A DNA stretch of 5,792 bases from Pseudomonadota bacterium. GTDB taxonomy: Bacteria; Pseudomonadota; Gammaproteobacteria; Xanthomonadales; Rhodanobacteraceae. Positions 1-5,792 of this stretch are shown in pieces (position 1 is the first letter of the stretch; every line of letters starts with the position of its first letter). The stretch lies in NCBI GenBank assembly GCA_021783385.1, contig JAJXTX010000019.1, positions 15,881 through 21,672 of the forward strand. The letters run 5' to 3'. The position numbers and the translations under genes are program-made. The notes beneath the pieces are model-generated. The model saw nothing but the letters and a program-made list of their open reading frames with translations. It did no database searches and had not been told where the DNA came from.

Positions 1-883
1 GCTCGTTGCGCAGGCGCCGGTTCGCGCCGACGCCACCGGCGATCACCAGCCGCGAGGTGCCGCTGGCCTGCAGCGCGCGCCGGCACTTGATGATCAGCGT
101 GTCGACGATCGCCTCCTCGAATGCGCGGGCGATGTCGGCGCGGGTCTGCGCGCTCTGGTCGGACTGCTGCCACGCCAGCAGCACCTGGGTTTTCAGGCCG
201 GAGAAGCTGAAATCCAGCCCAGGCCGGTCGGTCATCGGGCGCGAAAAGCGGAACGCGCCCGCGCGGCCCTGCTCGGCCAGCTGCGCCAGCGCCGGGCCGC
301 CGGGGTACGGCAGACCCATCAGCTTGGCGGTCTTGTCGAACGCCTCGCCGGCGGCGTCGTCCAGCGTGTCGCCAAGGATCGTGTACTGGCCGATCGCCTT
401 CACCTCGACCAGCATCGAGTGGCCGCCACTGACCAGCAGCGCCACGAACGGCGGCTGCGGCGGGTCGTCCTCCAGCAGCGGCGCCAGCAGATGGCCTTCC
501 ATGTGGTGCACGCCGATGGCCGGCACGCCCAGGGCCCAGGCCAGCGCGCGTCCGGCCGCAGCGCCCACCAGCAGTGCGCCGACCAGGCCAGGCCCGGCGG
601 TATAGGCCACGCCGCCCAGCTCCTGCACGCCGAGACCGGCCTCGGCCAGCGCCTGGCGGATCAGCGGCAGCAGCTTGCGCACATGGTCGCGGCTGGCCAG
701 TTCCGGCACCACGCCGCCGTAGTCGGCGTGCAACCTGATCTGGCTGTACAGGGTATGGGCCAGCAGGCCGTGACCCGGCGCGTCCGGCTGCCAGCGCAGC
801 AGCGCCACGCCGGTTTCGTCACAGGAGGTTTCGATGCCCAGCACGGGTCGCAGGGCCGGCTTTGAAAATTCGGTGGTATGCAC
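1..883 (-). CDS. tsaD: TsaD, tRNA t6A37 threonylcarbamoyltransferase subunit (3' end of gene outside window)
   Basis: TsaD (formerly Gcp/YgjD) transfers the threonylcarbamoyl group from threonylcarbamoyl-AMP to A37 of ANN-decoding tRNAs, working in the cytoplasm with TsaB and TsaE. Translating the minus strand gives an unbroken frame with the family signatures in order: [11 protein letters not shown] at the N-terminus, [26 protein letters not shown], the metal-binding VHHMEGHLL (histidines near 127 and 131 from the start used here), [39 protein letters not shown] and, at the window edge, [13 protein letters not shown]. About 294 codons are present; the family is usually near 340, so roughly the last 45-60 residues lie beyond position 1. 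The start is uncertain. GTG at 883 has a weak upstream GAAG. GTG at 844 gives a protein opening M-LGIETS, a residue or two short of the usual first strand. A CTG at 853 would give [10 protein letters not shown]. No ATG is in a suitable place. The gene is divergent from rpsU. Confidence 0.95.
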   Translation of the reverse strand, partial: MHTTEFSKPALRPVLGIETSCDETGVALLRWQPDAPGHGLLAHTLYSQIRLHADYGGVVPELASRDHVRKLLPLIRQALAEAGLGVQELGGVAYTAGPGLVGALLVGAAAGRALAWALGVPAIGVHHMEGHLLAPLLEDDPPQPPFVALLVSGGHSMLVEVKAIGQYTILGDTLDDAAGEAFDKTAKLMGLPYPGGPALAQLAEQGRAGAFRFSRPMTDRPGLDFSFSGLKTQVLLAWQQSDQSAQTRADIARAFEEAIVDTLIIKCRRALQASGTSRLVIAGGVGANRRLRNE

Positions 884-891
884 GGTATACT
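862..891 (+). promoter_or_regulatory. sigma70-type promoter for rpsU
   Basis: TTGAAA at 862-867 (-35) and TATACT at 886-891 (-10) are separated by 18 bases. Each differs from the consensus hexamer at one position, which stands out in DNA this rich in GC. Transcription would start near 898, giving a leader of about 54 bases to the rpsU ATG at 952. The -35 box lies within the first codons of tsaD if that gene starts at 883, or just upstream of it if it starts at 844. A small stem (CCCG 916-919 with CGGG 926-929) lies in the leader, but I do not assign it a role. Confidence 0.7.
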
Positions 892-911
892 TCGCGGCTC
901 GCCCTATCCAA
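884..911 (-). promoter_or_regulatory. candidate tsaD promoter overlapping the rpsU -10
   Basis: On the minus strand, TTGGAT (911-906) and TATACC (889-884) are separated by 16 bases. The -10 uses the same palindromic GTATAC as the rpsU promoter on the other strand. The -35 matches the consensus only in TTG, so this is a weak call. If it is used, transcription would begin near 877, downstream of the GTG at 883, and translation would have to start at CTG 853 or GTG 844. Confidence 0.3.
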
Positions 912-951
912 CAGTCCCGTATCCGCGGGCAGATTACCACTCGGAGTTTCC

Positions 952-1167
952 ATGCCCAACGTAAAAGTTCGCGAGAACGAGCCGTTCGAGATTGCTCTGC
1001 GTCGTTTCAAGCGTACCTGCGAAAAGGCCGGCGTGCTCGCTGAAACGCGCAAGCGCGAGTTCTACGAAAAGCCCACCCAGGAGCGCAAGCGCAAGCGCGC
1101 GGCCGCGGTGAAGCGCCACCTGCGCCGCTTGTCGCGCGACGTCTCGCGCAAGACCCGCCTGTACTGA
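952..1167 (+). CDS. rpsU: 30S ribosomal protein S21
   Basis: This is a small basic protein of the 30S subunit that sits near the anti-Shine-Dalgarno end of 16S rRNA and helps initiation on mRNA. The 71-residue product starts [21 protein letters not shown] and ends SRKTRLY, nearly the same as E. coli S21 in length and in its conserved blocks ([37 protein letters not shown] or RRTRLY). The second half is very rich in Arg and Lys, as expected for rRNA binding. The start is the ATG at 952, with GGAG at 943-946 five bases upstream. Longer in-frame starts exist (e.g. 862) but would lie upstream of the likely transcription start and break the family length. It has its own promoter and is followed by a terminator, so it can be expressed separately from yqeY and dnaG. 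Confidence 0.98.
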   Translation: MPNVKVRENEPFEIALRRFKRTCEKAGVLAETRKREFYEKPTQERKRKRAAAVKRHLRRLSRDVSRKTRLY

Positions 1168-1179
1168 GTTTCCCGATTC

Positions 1180-1200
1180 GCGCGGCGCCATGCGCCGCGC
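1180..1200 (+). repeat. perfect 9-bp GC hairpin after rpsU
   Basis: GCGCGGCGC (1180-1188) and GCGCCGCGC (1192-1200) form a perfect inverted repeat around a three-base loop, CAT, 13 bases after the rpsU stop. No T-rich tract follows, so it is not a standard intrinsic terminator. It could protect the rpsU mRNA 3' end or pause polymerase ahead of the stronger hairpin at 1262-1292. The inverted repeat is certain; the role is inference. Confidence 0.6.
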
Positions 1201-1261
1201 ACGGTCAGGAAAGGCGGTTGGCGCGGGTTCTCGCAGCCACCGCAAGTAAGTCGGATCGAAT

Positions 1262-1301
1262 GGCCGGTGTTGTCCCAAGGACAACGCCGGCCTTGTCGTT
1301 T
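1262..1301 (+). terminator. intrinsic terminator/attenuator between rpsU and yqeY
   Basis: The left arm (1262-1275, GGCCGGTGTTGTCC) pairs with the right arm (1279-1292, GGACAACGCCGGCC) over 14 bp with a single G-U wobble and a CAA loop. It is followed by the T-rich TTGTCGTTT (1293-1301). It lies 94 bases after the rpsU stop and 39 bases before yqeY. The T-tract is interrupted, so some read-through is possible. E. coli has a terminator at the matching place between rpsU and dnaG that keeps S21 output above primase output; I infer a similar role here. Confidence 0.8.
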
Positions 1302-1304
1302 CCG

Positions 1305-1310
1305 TAGAAT
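1305..1310 (+). promoter_or_regulatory. candidate -10 box for yqeY
   Basis: TAGAAT lies four bases after the end of the rpsU terminator T-tract and 30 bases before the yqeY ATG. No good -35 hexamer is present 16-18 bases upstream, where the terminator right arm lies. The position, directly after a terminator, is what makes it plausible. Confidence 0.3.
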
Positions 1311-1340
1311 GGATTTCCCCGGTCTCACGAGGTTCCGCGC

Positions 1341-1787
1341 ATGACGCTCAGGCAGCAGCTCACCGAAGACATGAAGACCGCCATGCGCGCCGGCGACAAG
1401 CATCGGCTGGGAGTGATCCGGCTGATGCTGGCCGCGGTCAAGCAGCGCGAGGTGGACGAACGCATCGAGCTGGACGACGTGCAGGTGCTGGCGACGCTGG
1501 AGAAGATGCTCAAGCAGCGGCGCGATTCGGTCAGCCAGTTCGATGCGGCCGGCCGCGAGGATCTGTCCGCGATCGAGCGCGCCGAGATGCAGGTGATCGA
1601 AACCTACCTGCCGACCAAGCTGGATGACGCGGAGATCGACGCGCTGGTCGCCGAGGCGATCGCCAGCACCGGCGCCAGCTCGCCGCGCGACATGGGCAAG
1701 GTGGTGGCCGCGGTGAAGGAAAAGGCCGCCGGCCGCGCCGACATGGCCGTGGTCTCGGGCAAGGTCAAGGCGCAGCTGGCAGGCTGA
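1341..1787 (+). CDS. yqeY: GatB/YqeY domain protein
   Basis: This 148-residue cytosolic protein belongs to the YqeY family, which is related to the C-terminal tail domain of GatB in the Asp/Glu-tRNA amidotransferase. That tail contacts tRNA, but the role of the stand-alone protein is not established. Family-like features visible are the N-terminal TLRQQLTEDMKTAMRAGDK, the RLGVIRLMLAAVKQREVDER helix, the MLKQRRDSVSQFDAAGREDL block, EMQVIETYLPTKL (typical of the helical half), and the C-terminal DMGKVVAAVKEKAAGRADM with SGKVKAQL. The length matches the family. The start is the ATG at 1341, with GAGG at 1329-1332 eight bases upstream. The gene sits between rpsU and dnaG, as I recall for other Xanthomonadales, and codon use is strongly GC-rich like its neighbours. 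Confidence 0.93.
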   Translation: MTLRQQLTEDMKTAMRAGDKHRLGVIRLMLAAVKQREVDERIELDDVQVLATLEKMLKQRRDSVSQFDAAGREDLSAIERAEMQVIETYLPTKLDDAEIDALVAEAIASTGASSPRDMGKVVAAVKEKAAGRADMAVVSGKVKAQLAG

Positions 1788-1916
1788 GCGAGCCGGCCTG
1801 CACGAGCGATCGGGCGCGCCGAAGCTGATGATGCATTCCCTTCACGTCGCGGCCCCGAAAATGTGCGCAATCACCCGCCCGGCCGCTGCGGCCACGCACC
1901 TCCGAGGGAACCTGCC

Positions 1917-2087
1917 ATGCTGAAGTGGGCCATCATTTTCGCCATCATCTCGCTGGTCACCGGCCTGCTCGGTTTCCGCGGCGTCTCCGGCGCCACCGGC
2001 ACCATCGCCAAGGTGCTGTTCGCGATCTTCCTGATCCTGTTCGTGCTGGCCGTGCTGGCCGTGATCGGGGTGTTCCAGATCCTGTAG
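1917..2087 (+). CDS. DUF1328/UPF0391 small membrane protein (YtjA-like)
   Basis: The 56-residue product has two hydrophobic stretches, about residues 4-20 and 32-54, joined by a Gly-rich turn ([11 protein letters not shown]). It matches the form of E. coli YtjA, whose length (about 53) and pattern xWxIIFxxIxL...LGFxGxxGxxxxxAKxxF are shared. It is predicted to lie in the inner membrane with little outside it. The function of the family is unknown; members are often linked with envelope or general stress, but nothing here proves that. The ATG at 1917 is chosen over an in-frame ATG at 1863 because GAGGG at 1904-1908 lies at the right distance and the extra 18 residues are Pro/Arg-rich and not family-like. 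It ends 31 bases before dnaG on the same strand. The 129 bases before it hold no clear promoter or terminator. Confidence 0.88.
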   Translation: MLKWAIIFAIISLVTGLLGFRGVSGATGTIAKVLFAIFLILFVLAVLAVIGVFQIL

Positions 2088-2118
2088 CGGTGCCTGCGTC
2101 GGGTAGACTGGGCCGCCT

Positions 2119-4011
2119 ATGCGCGGCCTGATTCCCGACAGCTTCATTGACGAACTGCTTGCCCGCGTCGACATCGTCGACGTGATCGAGCGGCGGGTGC
2201 CGCTGAAGAAGGCCGGGCGCGAGTGGACCGCCTGCTGCCCGTTCCACAGCGAGCGCACGCCGTCCTTCTATGTCAGCCCGGCCAAGCAGTTCTTCCACTG
2301 CTTCGGCTGCGGCGCGCATGGCAGCGCGGTGAAGTTCCTGATGGACTACGAGCGGCTGGAGTTTCCCGACGCGGTCGAGGAACTGGCGCAGACAGTCGGC
2401 CTGAAGGTGCCCCGCGAGGGCGGCCGCGAGGCTGCGCCGCGCGAGGACAAGACCGACCTGTATGCGCTGCTGGACGCCGCCGCTGGCTGGTACCAAGGCG
2501 AATTGTCGCGGAGCAACGAGGCGCAGGCATACTGCCGCAAGCGCGGGCTGGATGCGGACACCATCGCGCGCTTCCGCATCGGCTGGGCGCCGGCCGGGTA
2601 TGACGGCGTGATCAAGGCGCTTGGCAATACGCCACGCCGGATGGAGCTGCTGACCGAGGCCGGCATGGTCGCCAGCAGCGAGCGCGGCAGCCAGTACGAC
2701 CGCTTCCGCGAGCGGCTGATGTTCCCGATCCTCGACCGCCGTGGCCGGGTGATCGCGTTCGGTGGTCGGATCATTGCCAGCGCGCCGGTAGTGCCCGAGG
2801 ATCAGGCGGCCGGCAGCGCGGGCCGCACTTCTGCGCAAGGCGCGCCCCCGAAATACCTCAACTCGCCCGAGACGCCGCTGTTCCACAAGGGCCGCGAGCT
2901 GTTCGCGCTGTGGCAGGTGAAGCAGGCCAACCCGAGCCTCGCGCGCATCGTGGTGGTCGAGGGCTACATGGACGTGATCGCGCTGCATCAGGCCGGGCTG
3001 CCGATCGCAGTGGCCACGCTGGGCACTGCGACCACGCCGGAGCACGCCGAGGTACTGTTTCGCGCCGCGCCGGACGTGGTGTTCTGCTTCGACGGCGACC
3101 GCGCCGGCCGCGCCGCCGCGTGGAAGGCGCTGGCTACCGCGCTGCCCCGACTGCGCGACGGTCGTCAGGGCTATTTCCTGTTTCTGCCCGACGGTGAAGA
3201 TCCCGATTCGCTCGTGCGCAAGGAAGGCAAGGAAGGCTTTGAAAAACGGCTGAAGGAAGCCACACCGCTGTCCGAGTATTTCTTCCAGTTCCTAGAGGCT
3301 GCTTCCGACCTGAATACGGCCGATGGTCGCGCACGCCTCAAGGAGCGCTGCAAGGAATACATTCGCGTAATTCCCGACGGCGCGTTTCGGGATCAGATGA
3401 TAACGCTGCTGCAGGAACGCACGATGGGGACACCCCAATTCCTGATGCATGTGGATGCCACCATACGCGATGCCGCCATGGAGGTCTTTAACGAGCAACT
3501 CGCGGCGGCGCGCCGTGAAGTCGGCTTCAGGGAGGACGAGGCATTTCTTCAGCATCGGGAGGTGCAGCGCGCTCCGGCAGCCGCCTACAAACGAACCCTT
3601 GTGCGAAGTGCCATCACGATTCTTCTGGCACAGCCAGGACTCGCCGAAGCTGTGGAAAAGCCGTACCGCTTCCTGCGCTTGGACAAGCCAGGCGTGAAGC
3701 TGCTTGCCGAGTTGCTCGATGTCGCCCGCTCGCGGCCCGGCATAAGTACCGGATCTCTGCTTGAGCACTTTGCCGAACGTGGCGAATACGACTCGCTGCA
3801 AAAGCTGGCGACGATGGGCATGGTCGGCGAGATCGAGGCGCAGCGTGAGGAGTTCTTCGATGCGCTGGCGCGGATGGAGGCCCAGGCGATCACCCAGCGC
3901 CGCGACGCGCTCACCGCCAAGAGCCGCGAGGGCACATTGGACAGCGCCGAGAAGGCCGAGCTGCGCGAGCTGCTGGCAGCACACGGCAAGCCGCCGATCA
4001 GTGCGGCATGA
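2119..4011 (+). CDS. dnaG: DNA primase DnaG
   Basis: DnaG makes the short RNA primers for leading- and lagging-strand DNA synthesis and is recruited to the fork by DnaB helicase. The 630-residue product has all domains. The CHC2 zinc domain covers about residues 1-100, with ligands C40, H43, C61 and C64. The RNA polymerase core follows, with YDRFRERLMFPI near 193 and IAFGGR near 212-217. The Toprim part has EGYMD (E281) and DGDRAGR (D325, D327), the metal-binding acids. A helicase-binding C-terminal domain starts around 470. E. coli DnaG is 581 residues; about 20 of the extra ones form an Ala/Gly/Ser/Pro-rich insert at about 218-243, between FGGR and PKYLNSPET. Codons from about 3230 to 3790 are unlike the rest of the gene. 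No Shine-Dalgarno sequence precedes the ATG; a TAGACT at 2104-2109 could be a -10 box for a nearly leaderless mRNA. No terminator is visible after the stop. Confidence 0.98.
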   Translation: MRGLIPDSFIDELLARVDIVDVIERRVPLKKAGREWTACCPFHSERTPSFYVSPAKQFFHCFGCGAHGSAVKFLMDYERLEFPDAVEELAQTVGLKVPREGGREAAPREDKTDLYALLDAAAGWYQGELSRSNEAQAYCRKRGLDADTIARFRIGWAPAGYDGVIKALGNTPRRMELLTEAGMVASSERGSQYDRFRERLMFPILDRRGRVIAFGGRIIASAPVVPEDQAAGSAGRTSAQGAPPKYLNSPETPLFHKGRELFALWQVKQANPSLARIVVVEGYMDVIALHQAGLPIAVATLGTATTPEHAEVLFRAAPDVVFCFDGDRAGRAAAWKALATALPRLRDGRQGYFLFLPDGEDPDSLVRKEGKEGFEKRLKEATPLSEYFFQFLEAASDLNTADGRARLKERCKEYIRVIPDGAFRDQMITLLQERTMGTPQFLMHVDATIRDAAMEVFNEQLAAARREVGFREDEAFLQHREVQRAPAAAYKRTLVRSAITILLAQPGLAEAVEKPYRFLRLDKPGVKLLAELLDVARSRPGISTGSLLEHFAERGEYDSLQKLATMGMVGEIEAQREEFFDALARMEAQAITQRRDALTAKSREGTLDSAEKAELRELLAAHGKPPISAA

Positions 4012-4108
4012 GGTCGCTGCACGCTGCCCGGCACCGACGCACATCGACCGAACGGCGACTATGGGATCATGCAGCCCCTGCCGTTTGCGGCGGGACTGGC
4101 GCGGCGAC

Positions 4109-4114
4109 CAGGGA
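4109..4114 (+). promoter_or_regulatory. ribosome binding site that sets the DedA-family start
   Basis: CAGGGA lies five bases before the ATG at 4120. The in-frame ATG at 4069 has no such site, and the 17 residues it would add are not part of the family N-terminus, so 4120 is preferred. Confidence 0.6.
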
Positions 4115-4119
4115 TACCG

Positions 4120-4746
4120 ATGGACCTGCTTGAACGACTGATCACCATTTTCACCGAGAACGGCTATGTGGCGGTGTTCATCGCGCTGATGATCTGCGGC
4201 GCCGGGCTGCCGCTGCCGGAGGACATCACGCTGGTGGCTGGCGGCGTCATCGCCGGGCTAGGCTACGCCAACGTGCATGCGATGTTCGCGCTGGCGATGT
4301 TCGGCGTGCTGCTGGGCGACTGCGCGATCTTCCTGCTCGGCCACCACTACGGCGCGCGCATGCTGAAATGGCGGCTGGTGGCGCGCGTGCTGACGCCGTC
4401 GCGCTACGCCATGGTGCAGGAAAAGTTTGTCCGCTATGGCAACCGCATGCTGTTCATCGCGCGCTTCCTGCCGGGCATGCGCACCACCGTCTACATCACC
4501 GCGGGCACCAGCCACCGGGTATCGTTCCTGCGCTTCCTGCTGATCGACGGGCTGGCCGCGCTGATCAGCGTGCCGTTCTGGGTCTACCTGGGCTACTTCG
4601 GCGCGGACAACCACGCCTGGCTGGAGAAATGGGTGCACCGCGGCCAGGGCAGCCTGTGGGCGCTGGTCGGCCTGCTGCTGCTGACCCTGCTGGTGCTGTG
4701 GTGGCGTCATCGCCGCCCGGCGTGCCGCTCCACCGACGTGGAATGA
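4120..4746 (+). CDS. DedA-family (VTT/SNARE-associated domain) inner membrane protein
   Basis: This 208-residue polytopic membrane protein belongs to the DedA superfamily. Some members flip or recycle lipid carriers such as undecaprenyl phosphate, and others support proton-motive-force homeostasis and cell division; which applies here cannot be told from sequence. Visible family marks are CGAGLPLPEDITLVAGG (residues 26-42, with P31, P33 and acidic E34/D35 in the re-entrant loop), GVLLGDCAIFLLG (62-74), and FIARFLPGMRT (112-122) with the conserved Arg residues 115 and 121. Hydrophobic segments lie near 16-30, 36-50, 55-74, 139-160 and 179-195, and the tail is basic (WWRHRRP). The length is normal. 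It lies 108 bases after dnaG on the same strand; that gap shows no clear terminator or promoter. It converges on mgtA with a 24-base gap. Confidence 0.92.
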   Translation: MDLLERLITIFTENGYVAVFIALMICGAGLPLPEDITLVAGGVIAGLGYANVHAMFALAMFGVLLGDCAIFLLGHHYGARMLKWRLVARVLTPSRYAMVQEKFVRYGNRMLFIARFLPGMRTTVYITAGTSHRVSFLRFLLIDGLAALISVPFWVYLGYFGADNHAWLEKWVHRGQGSLWALVGLLLLTLLVLWWRHRRPACRSTDVE

Positions 4747-4770
4747 CGTCGCGCAGCGGTGCCACCAGCG

Positions 4771-5792
4771 TCACAGCCAGCGTCCGTAGCGATGCATGTA
4801 CACCAGCTTGACCAGCTGCGTCAGCACCGCATAGGTCAGCACGGTCAGCGCGATCCAGCCGAAAAACGCCGCCGGTAGCGTGGTCATGCCGATCTTGGCG
4901 CCGATCCCGGTATAGGGCACCAGCAGGCCGATCAGGATGATCGCGGTGGTCAGCGCCAGCACGGGCGCCGCCGCCACGCTTTGCAGGAAGGGAATCCGCC
5001 GCGTGCGGATCATGTGCACGATCAGCGTCTGCGTCAGCAGGCTCTCGATGAACCAGCCAGACTGGAACAGCGACTGGTGCGCACTGGAGTTGGCGCCGAA
5101 CACGTACCACAACAGCACAAACGTGGTGATGTCGAAGATCGAGCTGACCGGGCCGATCCACACCATGAAGCGGCGGATGTCGTCCGCATCCCAACGACGC
5201 GGCTTGCGCAGGTATTCCTCGTCCATGCGGTCGAACGGAATCGACAGCTGCGAGATGTCGTAGAGCAGGTTGAGCACCAGGATCTGCAGCGGCAGCAGCG
5301 GCAGGAACGGCAGGAAGATGCTCGCCGCCAGCATGCTCAGCACGTTGCCGAAGTTGGAGCTGGCGGTCATCTTGATGTACTTGATGATGTTGCCGAAGGT
5401 GATCCGCCCCTCGATCACACCTTCCTCCAGCACCATCAGGTTCTTTTCCAGCAGGATGATGTCGGCCGACTCCTTGGCGATATCGGTGGCGGTGTCCACC
5501 GAGATGCCGACGTCGGCGTCGTGCAGCGCCGGCGCGTCGTTGATGCCGTCGCCGAGAAAGCCCACCGTGTGACCCAGCCGCTGCAGCGAGCGCACCACCC
5601 GCGCCTTCTGCAGCGGCGACATCTTGGCGAACACGGTGACGCGCGCCACCAGGGCGTCCAGCGCGGCGTCATCGAGCTGCTCGATCTCGCGGCCCTGCAC
5701 CGAATGGGTGACGTCCAGCCCGACCTCGCGGCAGATCTTGCGCGTCACCGCCTCGTTGTCGCCGGTGATCACCTTGACCTCGACACCGTGAT
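4771..5792 (-). CDS. mgtA: Magnesium-translocating P-type ATPase, C-terminal part (5' end outside window)
   Basis: MgtA/MgtB-type P3B ATPases import Mg2+ across the inner membrane using ATP. The 340 residues in the window cover the end of the P domain and the C-terminal membrane domain. Visible are VKVITGDNEAV at the window edge, VFAKMSPLQKARVV, the hinge GDGINDAPAL (about 5553-5524), the DVGISVDTATDIAKESADIILLEKNL block, TASSNFGNV, and LNLLYDISQLSIPFDRMD. The last two carry the Asn and Asp typical of the transport site in M5 and M6. Then come RKPRRWD, WIGPVSSIFDITTF, LFQSGWFIESLLTQT and the terminal YMHRYGRWL, matching the order and end of E. coli MgtA (about 898 residues). About 550 N-terminal residues, including the phosphorylated Asp, are missing only because the window ends. 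The mgtA leader that would show Mg2+ or PhoPQ control is also outside. No terminator is visible after its stop. mgtB is an alternative name for close relatives. Confidence 0.95.
   Translation of the reverse strand, partial: HGVEVKVITGDNEAVTRKICREVGLDVTHSVQGREIEQLDDAALDALVARVTVFAKMSPLQKARVVRSLQRLGHTVGFLGDGINDAPALHDADVGISVDTATDIAKESADIILLEKNLMVLEEGVIEGRITFGNIIKYIKMTASSNFGNVLSMLAASIFLPFLPLLPLQILVLNLLYDISQLSIPFDRMDEEYLRKPRRWDADDIRRFMVWIGPVSSIFDITTFVLLWYVFGANSSAHQSLFQSGWFIESLLTQTLIVHMIRTRRIPFLQSVAAAPVLALTTAIILIGLLVPYTGIGAKIGMTTLPAAFFGWIALTVLTYAVLTQLVKLVYMHRYGRWL

Noticed and set aside
6..605. Plus-strand open frame (199 codons) opposite tsaD
   Set aside because: The minus strand encodes an unmistakable TsaD with all motifs; the plus frame gives Ser/Pro/Ala-rich low-complexity sequence.
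1890..1903. Small inverted repeat GGCC...GGCC near 1881-1893
   Set aside because: The stem is only 4-5 bp in very GC-rich DNA with no T-tract; it is expected by chance.
1863..1916. Upstream in-frame start for the DUF1328 gene
   Set aside because: The extension is Pro/Arg-rich, absent from the family, and includes the sequence that serves as ribosome binding site for the ATG at 1917.
1957..3045. Long minus-strand open frame (362 codons) opposite the DUF1328 gene and dnaG
   Set aside because: It is antisense to a clear primase gene, and its product is Ala/Arg/Gly-rich with no recognisable domain. Long antisense frames are common in GC-rich genes.
3292..4044. Minus-strand open frame (250 codons) opposite the 3' half of dnaG
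   Set aside because: It is antisense to dnaG, has no family features, and the primase frame is intact on the other strand.
4069..4119. Upstream in-frame start for the DedA-family gene
   Set aside because: The added residues (MQPLPFAAGLARRPGIP) are not family-like, and the ATG at 4120 has the better ribosome binding site.
5755..5772. GTG at 5772 as the start of a short mgtA-like gene
   Set aside because: The frame continues to the window edge with the expected residues (HGVEVK) before TGDN, so this is the middle of a longer ATPase, not a truncated gene.
1..5792. A new defence, mobile or otherwise undescribed system
   Set aside because: All substantial coding regions belong to known housekeeping or membrane families; I saw no transposase, recombinase, CRISPR-like spaced repeats, tRNA gene or unrecognised gene cluster on either strand.

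Overview
This window is a stretch of housekeeping chromosome from a high-GC gammaproteobacterium, most likely in the Xanthomonadales and perhaps near Rhodanobacter, Dyella or Luteibacter. Evidence for this is the GC content (hand counts of sample lines are mostly near 70%), the close match of ribosomal protein S21 and DnaG to the gammaproteobacterial forms as I recall them, and the order tsaD / rpsU - yqeY - dnaG. The genus is inference.

Left part (1-1340): tsaD, the tRNA t6A37 threonylcarbamoyltransferase gene, lies on the minus strand and runs off the left edge. It is transcribed away from rpsU (S21). A short divergent region between them holds a good sigma70-type promoter for rpsU and a weaker candidate for tsaD that would share the same palindromic -10 bases. 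After rpsU come a perfect 9-bp hairpin and then a 14-bp hairpin with a T-rich tail, which is a convincing intrinsic terminator or attenuator.

Middle part (1341-4011): yqeY (GatB/YqeY tail-domain protein), a 56-residue DUF1328/UPF0391 membrane protein and dnaG (primase) follow on the plus strand. This is a version of the rpsU-dnaG macromolecular-synthesis cluster, which makes the ribosome, tRNA and primer parts needed for growth. The third member of the E. coli cluster, rpoD, is not next to dnaG here.

Right part (4012-5792): a DedA-family (SNARE-associated/VTT domain) membrane protein gene on the plus strand converges on the 3' part of an mgtA-type Mg2+ P-type ATPase gene on the minus strand, which runs off the right edge.

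I see no mobile element, CRISPR array, RNA gene or unknown defence-like system. The most unusual signal is a segment of about 560 bp inside dnaG (about 3230-3790). Its GC content falls to about 60% and its isoleucine codons switch from ATC to ATA/ATT, which suggests a mosaic gene. Smaller points are a 20-residue low-complexity insert in DnaG, the overlapping divergent promoters, and the lack of a Shine-Dalgarno sequence for dnaG.
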